From a virus: a stretch of DNA of 26,191 nucleotides. Location: IMG/VR virus record IMGVR_UViG_3300028883_000277, positions 1 through 26,191 of that record; one strand, given 5' to 3'. The notes beneath the pieces were generated by a model. It was given only the letters and a program-made list of their open reading frames with translations. It made no database searches and was not told the DNA's origin. Numbering within the stretch: the first letter of the stretch is position 1; the number at the start of each line of letters is the position of its first letter. This document shows, piece by piece, positions 15,162 through 22,573 of this stretch. The position numbers were made by a program, and so were the translations under genes.

Positions 15162-15764
15162 TTATTTCTGCCGAGTATGAAAACTGTTGTGGCAATAGTC
15201 ACGCATAGGGTTTAAAATATGTCCGTACGTCTTTTGTAGCTCACTCAATATATCAAGTTCAAACTTCCGATATCCGTCCTTACGCAGATCCCCACGCTTT
15301 ATGATCGGCAGGTTCATCATGTGCCAGCCAAGATCCGTCAAAGCGAATGATATGTACTCATCGTGGGTCTTCAGTTCTCGCTTGCTTATATTCTGGAGTA
15401 TGGCAACCGGCTTCATATCTTTCTTGCAAGATCCAACCCCTTTATTAAACCATTTGCATAGAATAGACTGAGGCACCGGGAACGGTTCCATCCTTGATCG
15501 CCTCCATAGGTACGTTTTGACAATGCCTCCGAGTTCTCCCATAGTAGCCAGCTTACCACCCCTAACTGAGTACGCATAGTCCTCAATAAAGAACGTGTCA
15601 GATGCCTTACTATTCTGCATAATGTGGAGAACGATTTTACGATAGCGTTCAAGATCAGTTCCCTGTTTAGCACTGGTCCCAACGTTCCAACTTTTGAATT
15701 TTCCATCAAGGTCAAATCGGGTCATACCCGTTCCTGTCAACGATAAGTCCAAGCCAACTATCAT
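15162..15764 (-). CDS. RuvC-like Holliday-junction resolvase/nuclease
   Basis: Predicted RNase H-fold nuclease, 200 aa, most likely cutting recombination junctions or branched replicative DNA before packaging. The first strand carries the catalytic aspartate in GLDLSLTGTG (Asp6), the second acidic motif is FFIEDYAY (Glu61/Asp62), and a C-terminal acidic motif HDEYISFALTD (134-144) occupies the place of the RuvC DxxDA motif. A basic segment (CKKDMK, 113-118) could contact DNA. The ATG overlaps the preceding stop (ATGA). Directly downstream lie a 14-bp dyad repeat and a promoter-like TTGACA box, so this gene ends the long recombination operon. Confidence 0.85.
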   Translation of the reverse strand: MIVGLDLSLTGTGMTRFDLDGKFKSWNVGTSAKQGTDLERYRKIVLHIMQNSKASDTFFIEDYAYSVRGGKLATMGELGGIVKTYLWRRSRMEPFPVPQSILCKWFNKGVGSCKKDMKPVAILQNISKRELKTHDEYISFALTDLGWHMMNLPIIKRGDLRKDGYRKFELDILSELQKTYGHILNPMRDYCHNSFHTRQK

Positions 15765-16126
15765 GATCTCTCCTCCAAAAAAGCTTCAGATATCCTTACC
15801 ACAATCTCGCACTGATGCCGAGTCAGTCTCTTTATGTGACACTCTCCCGACCCAAGGCCCAATCCTTCTGCCAGCCATGAATAAGCATCAGAACGACTCA
15901 TGTACTCTCGCTTCCAAATTTCGTCAAAGGCATTATGTGCTTCTCTCCTAGCCTGTCTGGTCTGCTGGTCAGATTGCATACCCGATGGAAGCCCATCATA
16001 TCTAACGTCGTCTACTGACGTGCATTGAGGAAAGTTCGAGCACCCGAAGAACTCCCCATATTTACCAGTTCTCCTGACGAGGTATCCATCAGAACAATAG
16101 ACGCAATCGAAAGGACGAAAGGTCAT
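15761..16126 (-). CDS. Topoisomerase-type zinc-finger protein
   Basis: Predicted small zinc-binding protein, 121 aa, probably contacting ssDNA or another replication protein. The N-terminus has a four-cysteine finger of the kind at the C-terminus of bacterial topoisomerase I: Cys8-x2-Cys11, then GKYGEFFGCSNFPQC with Cys29 and Cys35. The C-terminal half is helical (SRSDAYSWLAEGLGL at 77-91, then CHIKRLTRHQCE) and resembles the helical part of phage zinc-finger proteins of unknown function. The ATG at 16126 gives an ATGA overlap with the Cas4-like stop and has GGAGAG 7 bases upstream. It overlaps the RuvC-like gene by 4 bases. No topoisomerase catalytic domain is present. Confidence 0.83.
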   Translation of the reverse strand: MTFRPFDCVYCSDGYLVRRTGKYGEFFGCSNFPQCTSVDDVRYDGLPSGMQSDQQTRQARREAHNAFDEIWKREYMSRSDAYSWLAEGLGLGSGECHIKRLTRHQCEIVVRISEAFLEERS

Positions 16127-17031
16127 ATTCCATCTCTCCAAAACTTCTTACACTCAGGACCAACAGCACAACCTCTCACCTTGTAGCAGTCCATCTCATT
16201 CCGCTCACAAACTGGGTCCAGTGGCGGTAGTTGCTTGGGATAAGTTTTCATCCCGGTCTCGTAGGACTGTAGCTTCGCAGTGATCCGTTTTACAACTGGT
16301 ATTGAGTACTGTACTGGATACATCTTAATGGGAAACGATTTCACCACATGCTTCTTAATAATGTAGGCAACATAGCCAACCGTATGATCTATCGGAACCG
16401 GGAACTTCTTATCGTGACTCAGCCCCCACATATACGTCATAACTTGCCATTCGTGATCAACGAGAGGGGCAACGAGTTTCCCGAAGTCCTTTTCATTCAT
16501 TGATTTCGCCTCCACAACCCGATAGAACTTATTTTTTAAAAGAAACATATCAGGATGTCCAGAGACGTGAAAAGGCCGTCGAAGCCTCATCCAGTGCTCA
16601 TGGTACGTAATCGCTTCCGGCCTCGCACCGCACTTGGTACAGTTCTTTTTTGGTGGAGCACCAAAGTAAAGCACGGTATTGCAAGCCATACATCTCCACC
16701 ATCCCCGGCGTTTATTCCCGAAAACGTCTGGAGTATTCTGTATCCACCAATGCAGAGCATTGCCCATCCCGTACGTGAGTCTCATACTCACATTGGCCGA
16801 TGATATCTTTTCCTTCTCCAGCTTGGCCCCAATAACGTGCATACGAATACAGCAACTATGCAAAGACGATGCCCGTGGTCTCCCTATCTTATACCTCTCG
16901 AAGTCTTTTTGAAGCTTGACATTCTCGGATGCGACAACCGTGGGATCATCACTCTCGTCAGCTATAGTCGATCTCACCGGTTGGTTCTTACTCTTTATCC
17001 GTAGCATACGTTGGGCGAAAGGGTCAGTCAT
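16123..17031 (-). CDS. Cas4/RecB-like PD-(D/E)XK exonuclease, probable Fe-S cluster
   Basis: Predicted RecB/Cas4-family nuclease, 302 aa, for end processing in recombination or repair. Residues 55-62 (SSLHSCCI) match the N-terminal cysteine motif of Cas4/AddB; His94 (NALHWW) fits motif I. A zinc ribbon is inserted at Cys114-x2-Cys117...Cys131-x2-Cys134. The active site shows GHPD (Asp161), VEAK (Glu174, Lys176) and the QxxxY motif (Gln196, Tyr200). Four C-terminal cysteines (275, 282, 288, 294) probably complete a [4Fe-4S] cluster with Cys60/61. The ATG has GGAGG five bases upstream. Its TGA overlaps the next ATG (ATGA). The extra zinc ribbon is a notable addition to the basic Cas4 plan. Confidence 0.9.
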   Translation of the reverse strand: MTDPFAQRMLRIKSKNQPVRSTIADESDDPTVVASENVKLQKDFERYKIGRPRASSLHSCCIRMHVIGAKLEKEKISSANVSMRLTYGMGNALHWWIQNTPDVFGNKRRGWWRCMACNTVLYFGAPPKKNCTKCGARPEAITYHEHWMRLRRPFHVSGHPDMFLLKNKFYRVVEAKSMNEKDFGKLVAPLVDHEWQVMTYMWGLSHDKKFPVPIDHTVGYVAYIIKKHVVKSFPIKMYPVQYSIPVVKRITAKLQSYETGMKTYPKQLPPLDPVCERNEMDCYKVRGCAVGPECKKFWRDGI

Positions 17032-17557
17032 CGTTTCCTCCGATCACCATAGGCACCCCACTAAAGTCCTCTCGGATTACCCATGGGATAACGAGCAAGG
17101 GATACTGCGGATACCTGAGTCTGAATTTATTTACCTTAGTCCGTCCACTAATTCCCCACTTTCCCTTGACCTCCACAAATACATTGTAACCAATAATAAA
17201 AAAGTCAGGAACGTAGATAGCATTACTATCCATCTTGCTGCCTACCTTAAAAGCATGTCTCTCATACTCAAAAGGAACAAGCGCAACAAAAAGTGCTTCG
17301 GCCACCCCTGCCTCATAGTAGGAACGGAAAGACATCTCCACCATCTCCGAATACGCCTCATCGGGATCGGCCATCTCAGGTACTACATGACCCCTAACGT
17401 GTTTCGGGTGCAGCCGGGATTCATTACCTTCCGTAACTATCCAACCAATCATGCAGTTTTGAGAACAAACAAACGGCCCGACTTTATCCAGCAACTTCCA
17501 ATCCTTGTTAGGCATTGGAAAGAAACGGCCACACTGACTACACATCTTGTTTGGCAC
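17024..17557 (-). CDS. PD-(D/E)XK endonuclease with N-terminal zinc site
   Basis: Predicted Mg2+-dependent DNA endonuclease, 177 aa. An N-terminal zinc-finger-like site is formed by Cys6-x2-Cys9 and Cys31-x3-Cys35. The nuclease core reads Glu82 (YYEAGVAE), then VPDFFI (Asp118) and, ten residues later, FVEVKGKW (Glu129-Val-Lys131), the classical PD...ExK arrangement of restriction-endonuclease-fold enzymes. It could be a structure-specific nuclease like phage T7 endonuclease I, or a nicking or single-strand nuclease. It starts with GTG, supported by GGAGGTT five to six bases upstream. It overlaps the upstream gene by 20 bases and the Cas4-like gene by 8, in a run of recombination enzymes. Confidence 0.83.
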   Translation of the reverse strand: MPNKMCSQCGRFFPMPNKDWKLLDKVGPFVCSQNCMIGWIVTEGNESRLHPKHVRGHVVPEMADPDEAYSEMVEMSFRSYYEAGVAEALFVALVPFEYERHAFKVGSKMDSNAIYVPDFFIIGYNVFVEVKGKWGISGRTKVNKFRLRYPQYPLLVIPWVIREDFSGVPMVIGGNDD

Positions 17558-18134
17558 GGTGAACCTCCATCGGTACTTTCTTTTTTCTCAGCCGCAGTGT
17601 ACGAATCCGGCTTTTTGCAGAACTACCCTTACCGTCATCTTGAACACCTGTCTCGTCCACTACACAGTCCGTTTCCAGCCGAATCTCATTAAGCGGTGTC
17701 CCGGTCTTCAACGATCTGATAAACTTCCCGGCAAGCTGGTAGTCTTTTTCCTTCACCAAGTCTGTCAGACTCTCCAGCGACCAATCAACACACAAAGCTT
17801 GCAATCGCTTGCAGATAGTCGTGGCAAACTCCTGTGTTCCAGCGGTTAAGGCTTTCATGCCGTGAGTCCGGTTTGATACAGACCATCTCCCGTCTACGTC
17901 TTGCCATATAAACCAATCTTTCGTAACACCTATCCCGAAGACTTCATGCCAATCATGACCGTCGGGATTCCCGAAGTCAACACGGAATATACTAAACTCG
18001 TTAAGGGGATCTTTGTCAGCTTCAATCATCGACTCCTCTTGAGCTGTCAACCAAGTTAGTAATTTCTGCAACCCTTCCACAGCGTTATCCTTTTCAAGAA
18101 ACCTCCGTACTCGTCTTACGTCAGGTAAGTTCAT
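17538..18134 (-). CDS. Unknown protein in recombination operon
   Basis: I do not recognise this 198-aa protein. The ATG at 18134 is preferred because GGGAG lies 6 bases upstream and the overlap with the recombinase is only 14 bases; the frame extends to 18200. The N-terminal half is acidic/helical, the middle holds aromatic strands (DWHEVFGIGVTKDWFIW, 61-77, then DGRWSVS), and the C-terminus is very basic (SRIRTLRLRKKK). It overlaps the following nuclease gene by 20 bases. A copy of the 14-bp dyad repeat lies at 17800-17813, encoding KRLQ here. A role in DNA recombination is suggested only by context. Confidence 0.78.
   Translation of the reverse strand: MNLPDVRRVRRFLEKDNAVEGLQKLLTWLTAQEESMIEADKDPLNEFSIFRVDFGNPDGHDWHEVFGIGVTKDWFIWQDVDGRWSVSNRTHGMKALTAGTQEFATTICKRLQALCVDWSLESLTDLVKEKDYQLAGKFIRSLKTGTPLNEIRLETDCVVDETGVQDDGKGSSAKSRIRTLRLRKKKVPMEVHRAKQDV
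17562..17568 (-). promoter_or_regulatory. Ribosome binding site supporting a GTG start
   Basis: GGAGGTT on the minus strand just before the GTG at 17555-17557. It favours GTG over the ATG four codons further in. Confidence 0.75.
17800..17813 (-). repeat. 14-bp dyad repeat, main form
   Basis: Minus-strand TGCAAGCGATTGCA inside the 198-aa unknown gene (encodes KRLQ). Confidence 0.9.
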
Positions 18135-19230
18135 CCCGATCTCCCATAATGCGTCGTTTGGCAGCTTCCACAGTAGCTTGCATAGTCCTGATTCGCTCAT
18201 GATCGTGCTTCTTCCAGACGCTTACGATGTTATCCAGTTTCGAGGCTTGCTTGTCGAAGTACATCCACTTCGAGCCTTTCTTCCGAACGATCCCGTATTC
18301 CCTCGCTTGCGTCATCATAGAAGCGAAGTCGTTGACTTGTCCAGCGACCAGATCATCAAAGTCTTCAACCATCCTGATATACTCACAAACACCAGCAAGG
18401 GTAAGCACTTTAAACTTCCGAACAGAAACGATGTGGCGAGCTGCGTAGTTTTTCTTTCTCTTGTCATCCCGGTACTTGTCATCCGAACTCTTTTTCTTGA
18501 GAGCCTTTTGGTTGCAACGAAGCAAAAGCGAGAACTCATGCATCATTGCTTTTCCCCCGGTCATCGATTCGGGGTCACCAAAAACTTGCATAATGTTAAT
18601 CCGCAACTGGTTGGTAAACAGGATAGCACAGGGATGCTCATTCTTCCGCTCTTTAATGAGTCGTTGCTTGAGCTTTCTGATAGCTCTCCCGATCAGCCGA
18701 GTTTGCAGTGCGATAAAATTCTCCTCACTGGAGCCTTCCATCTCTGCGGATGGTACAAGCGCAGCCAGTGAGTCCAGAACATACAACCCACAGTCATCAG
18801 CCATGAGTGCAGAGTCAGCGATGTTAATATGTTGCTCTCCATAATCAGCAAGGGCAACGACATACTCCTCTGGATCAGCACCAATCCGTGAGGCCCATGT
18901 CCGATCCAAAGTCCCTTCAACGTCTCCCCATACACCCCTCATAATAAGCGGTGATTTCGAGCACGTACATAGTGATTTATGCCTAAAGCACGTAAAGCAT
19001 AAGTCCTGAGCAGTCTTAACGGTATTGATTGCTAAGGTTGTCTTCCCGCCCGATTCTCCACCCCAGAAGCAAGTCGATCCCCATAGCGGCAGACCGCCAG
19101 CGGTTATGAAGTCAACAGGGAATACTCCCGTGGGTATACGATGAGGATCTCGTGCGAGTCCCGTCCCCTTAAACATCGTACCTTCTCCGCATGCTGTGTT
19201 CTGCTGTTTTATTATGTCGGTTAGCTTCAT
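18121..19230 (-). CDS. RecA/UvsX-like recombinase with Cys-rich insertion
   Basis: Predicted strand-exchange ATPase for homologous recombination and recombination-dependent replication. Walker A is GGESGGKT (57-64), the catalytic glutamate is Glu105 in WGDVEG, Walker B is LYVLD (149-153), and the L2 region FTNQLRINIM...FGDPESMTGGKAM (205-229) closely follows RecA. Length (369 aa) is typical. Between the helix after Walker A and the catalytic glutamate there is a Cys cluster, Cys78-x2-Cys81-x6-Cys88-x-Cys90, suggestive of a metal-binding knuckle and absent from E. coli RecA. The C-terminal part after 250 is basic. It overlaps the preceding gene by 4 bases and the next by 14. Confidence 0.93.
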   Translation of the reverse strand: MKLTDIIKQQNTACGEGTMFKGTGLARDPHRIPTGVFPVDFITAGGLPLWGSTCFWGGESGGKTTLAINTVKTAQDLCFTCFRHKSLCTCSKSPLIMRGVWGDVEGTLDRTWASRIGADPEEYVVALADYGEQHINIADSALMADDCGLYVLDSLAALVPSAEMEGSSEENFIALQTRLIGRAIRKLKQRLIKERKNEHPCAILFTNQLRINIMQVFGDPESMTGGKAMMHEFSLLLRCNQKALKKKSSDDKYRDDKRKKNYAARHIVSVRKFKVLTLAGVCEYIRMVEDFDDLVAGQVNDFASMMTQAREYGIVRKKGSKWMYFDKQASKLDNIVSVWKKHDHERIRTMQATVEAAKRRIMGDRDELT

Positions 19231-19565
19231 TCATCACCATCCCCGGTCAACCGATCAATCTCCTCTGTAACAAGTTCAGAAGCAAACTCCCGTGCTTGTT
19301 TGTAGACGGTCAGCATCTCCTCAACATAGCAAGGTACAGATAGCATCACGTCTACACGAGCAGACGAGTAGTCTCCCATGTTTACAGTTGCTCCCAATTT
19401 AACACTCACATTAGCGGTGTCGGTCACGAAGGGCCGTATCCTGATTTTCTTGCCTTTCTCCGTCTTACTTTCATTCTCCTTGCTACGAATAATAGTAGAG
19501 GTCACTTCCAGTGTACCTTGCTTCTCTAAAACCTTTTTTACAGGCTGTCTTCTCTTAACTGTCAT
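19227..19565 (-). CDS. Unknown protein upstream of RecA
   Basis: Conserved-looking 112-aa protein without a function I can assign. The N-terminus is basic and the middle predicts beta strands (VSVKLGATVNMGDYSSARVD, 53-72), followed by a C-terminal helix (VEEMLTVYKQAREFASELV) and an acidic end. The ATG has GGGAGGAG about 4 bases upstream, formed by the last codons of the MerR-like gene, one base away. Its stop overlaps the RecA-like start by 4 bases (ATGA), so the two are probably co-translated. By position it may be a recombination accessory protein, but that is inference from neighbourhood alone. Confidence 0.8.
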   Translation of the reverse strand: MTVKRRQPVKKVLEKQGTLEVTSTIIRSKENESKTEKGKKIRIRPFVTDTANVSVKLGATVNMGDYSSARVDVMLSVPCYVEEMLTVYKQAREFASELVTEEIDRLTGDGDE

Positions 19566-19566
19566 A

Positions 19567-19980
19567 TCACTCCTCCCACTCAGACTCTACAAGGGCTCGA
19601 ATGTCCTTCAACCCGTCGAGTTCACCTCTATCAAGGCTTTCAAACGCACACACCAACAGTCTAACTTGGTGTCTCGTATATAGCCGCCATCCCCTCGTAT
19701 CAAAATGAGTAGGATTCGGCAGTACCCCGTTGCGGTGATAGGCACGAATCGTCTTTACTTTACGTTTAATGATACTTGACAATCGACCTATTGTGAAGAA
19801 CGTTCCCTTGGTAGACTTAATGATCCCCTTCGGTCTACCAAGACTCTTGCTTCTTTTGTAAGCCCTTGATTTCCGCTGTATCTTCCTGCGGTAGTTAGGG
19901 TCTTCCCGGTATCGACGTTTCCGGGCTTCTGATATTCTCATCTTGTTTCTACGATAATACTCTTTTTGGTCAAAGGCCAT
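19567..19980 (-). CDS. MerR-like helix-turn-helix protein with basic N-terminus
   Basis: Predicted DNA-binding protein, 137 aa. Residues 1-45 are extremely basic (rich in RR/KR, with YREDPNYRRKIQRKSR at 24-39), followed by an AT-hook-like GRPKG (48-52). Residues 61-105 match the MerR-type winged helix pattern: FTIGRLSSII, then KTIRAYHRNGVLPNP and GWRLYTRHQVRLL. It lacks the long dimerisation helix and effector domain of full MerR proteins. The ATG has an AGAGGGG site about 8 bases upstream. It sits between helicase and recombinase genes, so it might be a transcriptional regulator, an excisionase-like architectural factor or a homing-type accessory. Its target is unknown. Confidence 0.8.
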   Translation of the reverse strand: MAFDQKEYYRRNKMRISEARKRRYREDPNYRRKIQRKSRAYKRSKSLGRPKGIIKSTKGTFFTIGRLSSIIKRKVKTIRAYHRNGVLPNPTHFDTRGWRLYTRHQVRLLVCAFESLDRGELDGLKDIRALVESEWEE

Positions 19981-19995
19981 GGAAGTACACCCCTC

Positions 19996-21453
19996 TTAAC
20001 TTTTGTAGGTCTTAATGATTAGATTTTCCGACCGGTATTGCCGTATCCTTTTTTGCCCCCAACGAACAGCATCAGGATAGCTGACATCCACAATATCTAC
20101 AACGACAGGTTGCTTCTTGTCAGCACAGACACGTTCTATCCTACCCTTAGATTGCAAAATTTCAGACTGCGGTGTAGCATATATAATTCCAGCTAGTTCC
20201 TGAATGTCCGTTCCCAGAGCCATCATTCCATACGTAGCAAGCAGAACCTTTTTCGATTTGGCATTACGTTCAATCTCTTGCTTGGATATTTTCACTTTCT
20301 TACCCTTATATCCAGTTGGAACTTGATCAGCATAAAATCCCATATCAACTAACGGGATACCTTGTACTTTGTTGCACAACTTTCTCAGATAGACAAGTTG
20401 CTCAGTACGATCAGAAATAACTACAAGCCGTCTCCCAGATCTCCAGATTAGCCCAACGTAACGGGCAATCAGAGCGTTTCTCGCAGGGTTTTTTGACAAC
20501 TTAGATAATAACATCCCACGCCTGTTAAGTGCTTTTGATCCCTTCCAAATATGACCAGAACTTCCTGTAAAACGGTGCATAAGCACTTTGGGTTTCATCC
20601 GTCCTATATCCCGTCCACGCAACCGAAACTGTTGCAGGTGCTTTTCAAATACAACTTCCATCCCGTCTTGCCTTTCGAGAGTAGCTGAGGCACCTATTCT
20701 ATACATGCACGGAAACAGGTTTGCTACAGGTGCAAACGTAGCAGGAGGCATTGACCTATCCACTTCATCATAGACACTTGTTCCGAAGTACTTTCGGAAG
20801 TTCGCACCGGCACGGTCCAGCGCCAGCGTATGAACCAGCCCGACAACAATCTTACAACCTCCGTATCGGACTTTTCCGCCAGCAGCAATACCTACAAGCC
20901 TTTCCGGTAACGATGTGTGCTCCAGTATCCTCTCGGTCCATTGTTTTACCAGATCACTTTTAGGAACAACTATTAGGGCAGTTCTCCCGATGTACTGGAT
21001 CATTTTAAGAATGGATACTGTTTTCCCGAAACCCGGAGGAGCCTCCAGTATGAAGCCCGTGTTTCCCAAACCAAATCGACTAACGAATAAATCATGAACA
21101 GGTTGCTGACCCTCTCGTAACTTAGCAGTAAACTTATAGGTTGCCTTCTTGCCAAGAGTCCTCTCATCTATAACTTCCTTGGCAATCCGCTTTAAGTTTG
21201 GAAAATGGTAAATAGGAATACCGAAATATCCCGGCATCAATTCACCGTCATCATACACAGGCACTCGTTCACGGGAAAATTTACGGGTCACCGTCAGTAT
21301 GTCCTTAGCTCTACGGTAGTTCACCATCTCGTCTCGTGGGATAAAAACGTGTGACCCTATGATTACATGCGAATACAAGTCAATGCTCCCTGCAAGCGAT
21401 TGCAAATTTGAGGACGCCGGGTCTCTGTATCCCGGCAAGGTCGTATCAGGCAC
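19996..21453 (-). CDS. SF2 DNA helicase, UvsW-like
   Basis: Predicted superfamily 2 ATP-dependent helicase of the UvsW/RecG/XPB-like type, acting on branched DNA in recombination and fork restart. Motifs (485-aa numbering): Q-like LREGQQ (112-117), Walker A APPGFGKT (138-145), DEVD (229-232), SAT (256-258) and the arginine-finger motif QSKGRIER (434-441). Two RecA-like lobes fit the length. The start is uncertain: the GTG at 21453 has no clear ribosome binding site and an in-frame TGA lies just upstream. TTG at 21378 has AGGGAG 7 bases upstream and would give 460 aa. It is followed after 15 bases by the MerR-like gene and lies near the RecA gene, a T4 UvsW/UvsX-like setting. Confidence 0.92.
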   Translation of the reverse strand: MPDTTLPGYRDPASSNLQSLAGSIDLYSHVIIGSHVFIPRDEMVNYRRAKDILTVTRKFSRERVPVYDDGELMPGYFGIPIYHFPNLKRIAKEVIDERTLGKKATYKFTAKLREGQQPVHDLFVSRFGLGNTGFILEAPPGFGKTVSILKMIQYIGRTALIVVPKSDLVKQWTERILEHTSLPERLVGIAAGGKVRYGGCKIVVGLVHTLALDRAGANFRKYFGTSVYDEVDRSMPPATFAPVANLFPCMYRIGASATLERQDGMEVVFEKHLQQFRLRGRDIGRMKPKVLMHRFTGSSGHIWKGSKALNRRGMLLSKLSKNPARNALIARYVGLIWRSGRRLVVISDRTEQLVYLRKLCNKVQGIPLVDMGFYADQVPTGYKGKKVKISKQEIERNAKSKKVLLATYGMMALGTDIQELAGIIYATPQSEILQSKGRIERVCADKKQPVVVDIVDVSYPDAVRWGQKRIRQYRSENLIIKTYKS

Positions 21454-21602
21454 GGTTCATTGCCATCGCCTGTCTTCCATGAGATTATGACACGTCTTTC
21501 AGCATCGGCTGTGCTCCCCGTACTCAGGTCAATTCCTGTCGTTGATAGGAGATATGGCTTACTCCCACCTTTGTCCTCAAACTGTTTAGAGAAGGTCGTC
21601 AA
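21363..21602 (-). CDS. Tentative small ORF between SSB and helicase
   Basis: A possible 79-aa protein starting at TTG (21600-21602), with GAGGAGGAGT about 9 bases upstream inside the SSB acidic tail. It would overlap the SSB end by 17 bases and the helicase 5' end. It is proposed because 132 bases between the SSB stop and the helicase GTG would otherwise be empty in a very compact genome, and because the translation (for example SKPYLLSTTGIDLSTGS) looks protein-like. Its last residues are less convincing, and the purine-rich SSB tail makes the ribosome binding site weak evidence. No function can be assigned. It contains a 14-bp dyad repeat. The alternative is a non-coding spacer or a helicase N-terminus in another frame. 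Confidence 0.4.
   Translation of the reverse strand: MTTFSKQFEDKGGSKPYLLSTTGIDLSTGSTADAERRVIISWKTGDGNEPCLIRPCRDTETRRPQICNRLQGALTCIRM
21391..21404 (+). repeat. 14-bp dyad repeat, main form
   Basis: TGCAAGCGATTGCA at the 5' end of the helicase gene (encodes QSLA in that frame). It abuts AGGGAG, the possible ribosome binding site of the alternative TTG start at 21378. Confidence 0.9.
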
Positions 21603-22527
21603 TGTCGCCTGACTCCTCCTCACCTTCTTCCTCCTCCGATCCGCCATTCTCACCAAGCCATTCCTCGTGAGCTTTGAGAATCTCTTTTCGGAGTTGAACT
21701 TTGGCAAGTCTTTTTGCTCCCTTAACTGCATAGTCTTGCTCATCCAGAAATTCCAATAACTCAGCCTTGCTATAGTCCGCAAGATCCGGCATTTCTGGAG
21801 CTTCTTCCTCACCCATGTCATCGTCGCCCAAACCAAGATCATCAGACGTTTCAACATCGTCCTCTGCCCCAACGGGTGCTTCGCCATGGGTAATGTGCTC
21901 TCGCAGCCATCCAACTTCCTTCGGTTCAAACAACTTCTCATAATCCAACGGTTTAATCCACTCGGCTGGAGTCGGAACATCCTTTCCCTTCGGGGCCAAT
22001 TTCTTCAACGCAGTAGGTGTGAGCTTCTTCAGAAACTCAATGTCCTCACCCACATTAGATTCGGTCTGGGAAGTTCCACGGGCAACATCATAGGCGCAAA
22101 ACTTCATGTCTCCCTTACGCCTCTCGATCTGTTTGATAATCCGCTGTCGAGCACGTCCACGGGCAACATACAACTTCCTCTGGTTCTTGTGTTCTTTACC
22201 ATCCCGGTCAACCCATTTCCGGTGGTCGATAATGGTAGCAACAACAACGAATGAAGACTGTTCACCTAAGTCCTCACAGATCGGACACGCATCAAACTCT
22301 TTAAGGCAAGTGTAAAAATTGCCCCATTTCCCGGCGATCTTCAGGTTGTGCTCCCAGATGAAAAACTGTGGCGTGTCAAGAAAAGTGATCTTTCCCGACG
22401 AGTCCGGTTCAAGCCAAAAGCGAAAAGGCTTATTCTTTCGCTCCTCTTGACGGGCCTTCGCCTCCTTGTCAACTTGGGACGATTTAGTCATCCCGGCCTT
22501 ACCTTTACTGAACCATTTTTTCGGCAT
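21586..22527 (-). CDS. gp32-like single-stranded DNA-binding protein
   Basis: Predicted T4 gp32-type ssDNA-binding protein, 313 aa, coating ssDNA during replication and recombination. A basic N-terminus is followed by an OB-fold-like core. A zinc site His60...Cys74...Cys81-x2-Cys84 resembles T4 gp32 (His, Cys, Cys, Cys with similar spacing). The C-terminal third is highly acidic and ends in GDIDDLL, like the acidic protein-recruiting tails of other SSBs. Within it, residues 252-287 (starting SKAELLEFL) form a small SAP/HeH-like segment also present in the 12363-13379 protein. The ATG at 22527 is set by GGAGGAGGT three bases upstream; an upstream in-frame ATG at 22542 would put that site inside the gene. 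It has its own promoter, fitting high expression. Confidence 0.88.
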   Translation of the reverse strand: MPKKWFSKGKAGMTKSSQVDKEAKARQEERKNKPFRFWLEPDSSGKITFLDTPQFFIWEHNLKIAGKWGNFYTCLKEFDACPICEDLGEQSSFVVVATIIDHRKWVDRDGKEHKNQRKLYVARGRARQRIIKQIERRKGDMKFCAYDVARGTSQTESNVGEDIEFLKKLTPTALKKLAPKGKDVPTPAEWIKPLDYEKLFEPKEVGWLREHITHGEAPVGAEDDVETSDDLGLGDDDMGEEEAPEMPDLADYSKAELLEFLDEQDYAVKGAKRLAKVQLRKEILKAHEEWLGENGGSEEEEGEEESGDIDDLL

Positions 22528-22530
22528 CGT

Positions 22531-22539
22531 ACCTCCTCC
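22531..22539 (-). promoter_or_regulatory. Strong ribosome binding site deciding the SSB start
   Basis: GGAGGAGGT on the minus strand, three bases before the ATG at 22525-22527. It rules against the in-frame ATG at 22540-22542. Confidence 0.8.
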
Positions 22540-22573
22540 CATAACGGTTAAATGTTGGACTATTCATTATCTA

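Noticed and set aside
16334-16347. Further dyad-like site, GGGAAACGATTTCA around 16331-16344
   Set aside because: It misses the initial T and differs from the main form at several positions; counted as chance.
16916-17692. Long open frame on the plus strand (258 codons)
   Set aside because: It runs antisense across two well-supported minus-strand genes with clear motifs and ribosome binding sites; the translation shows no domain.
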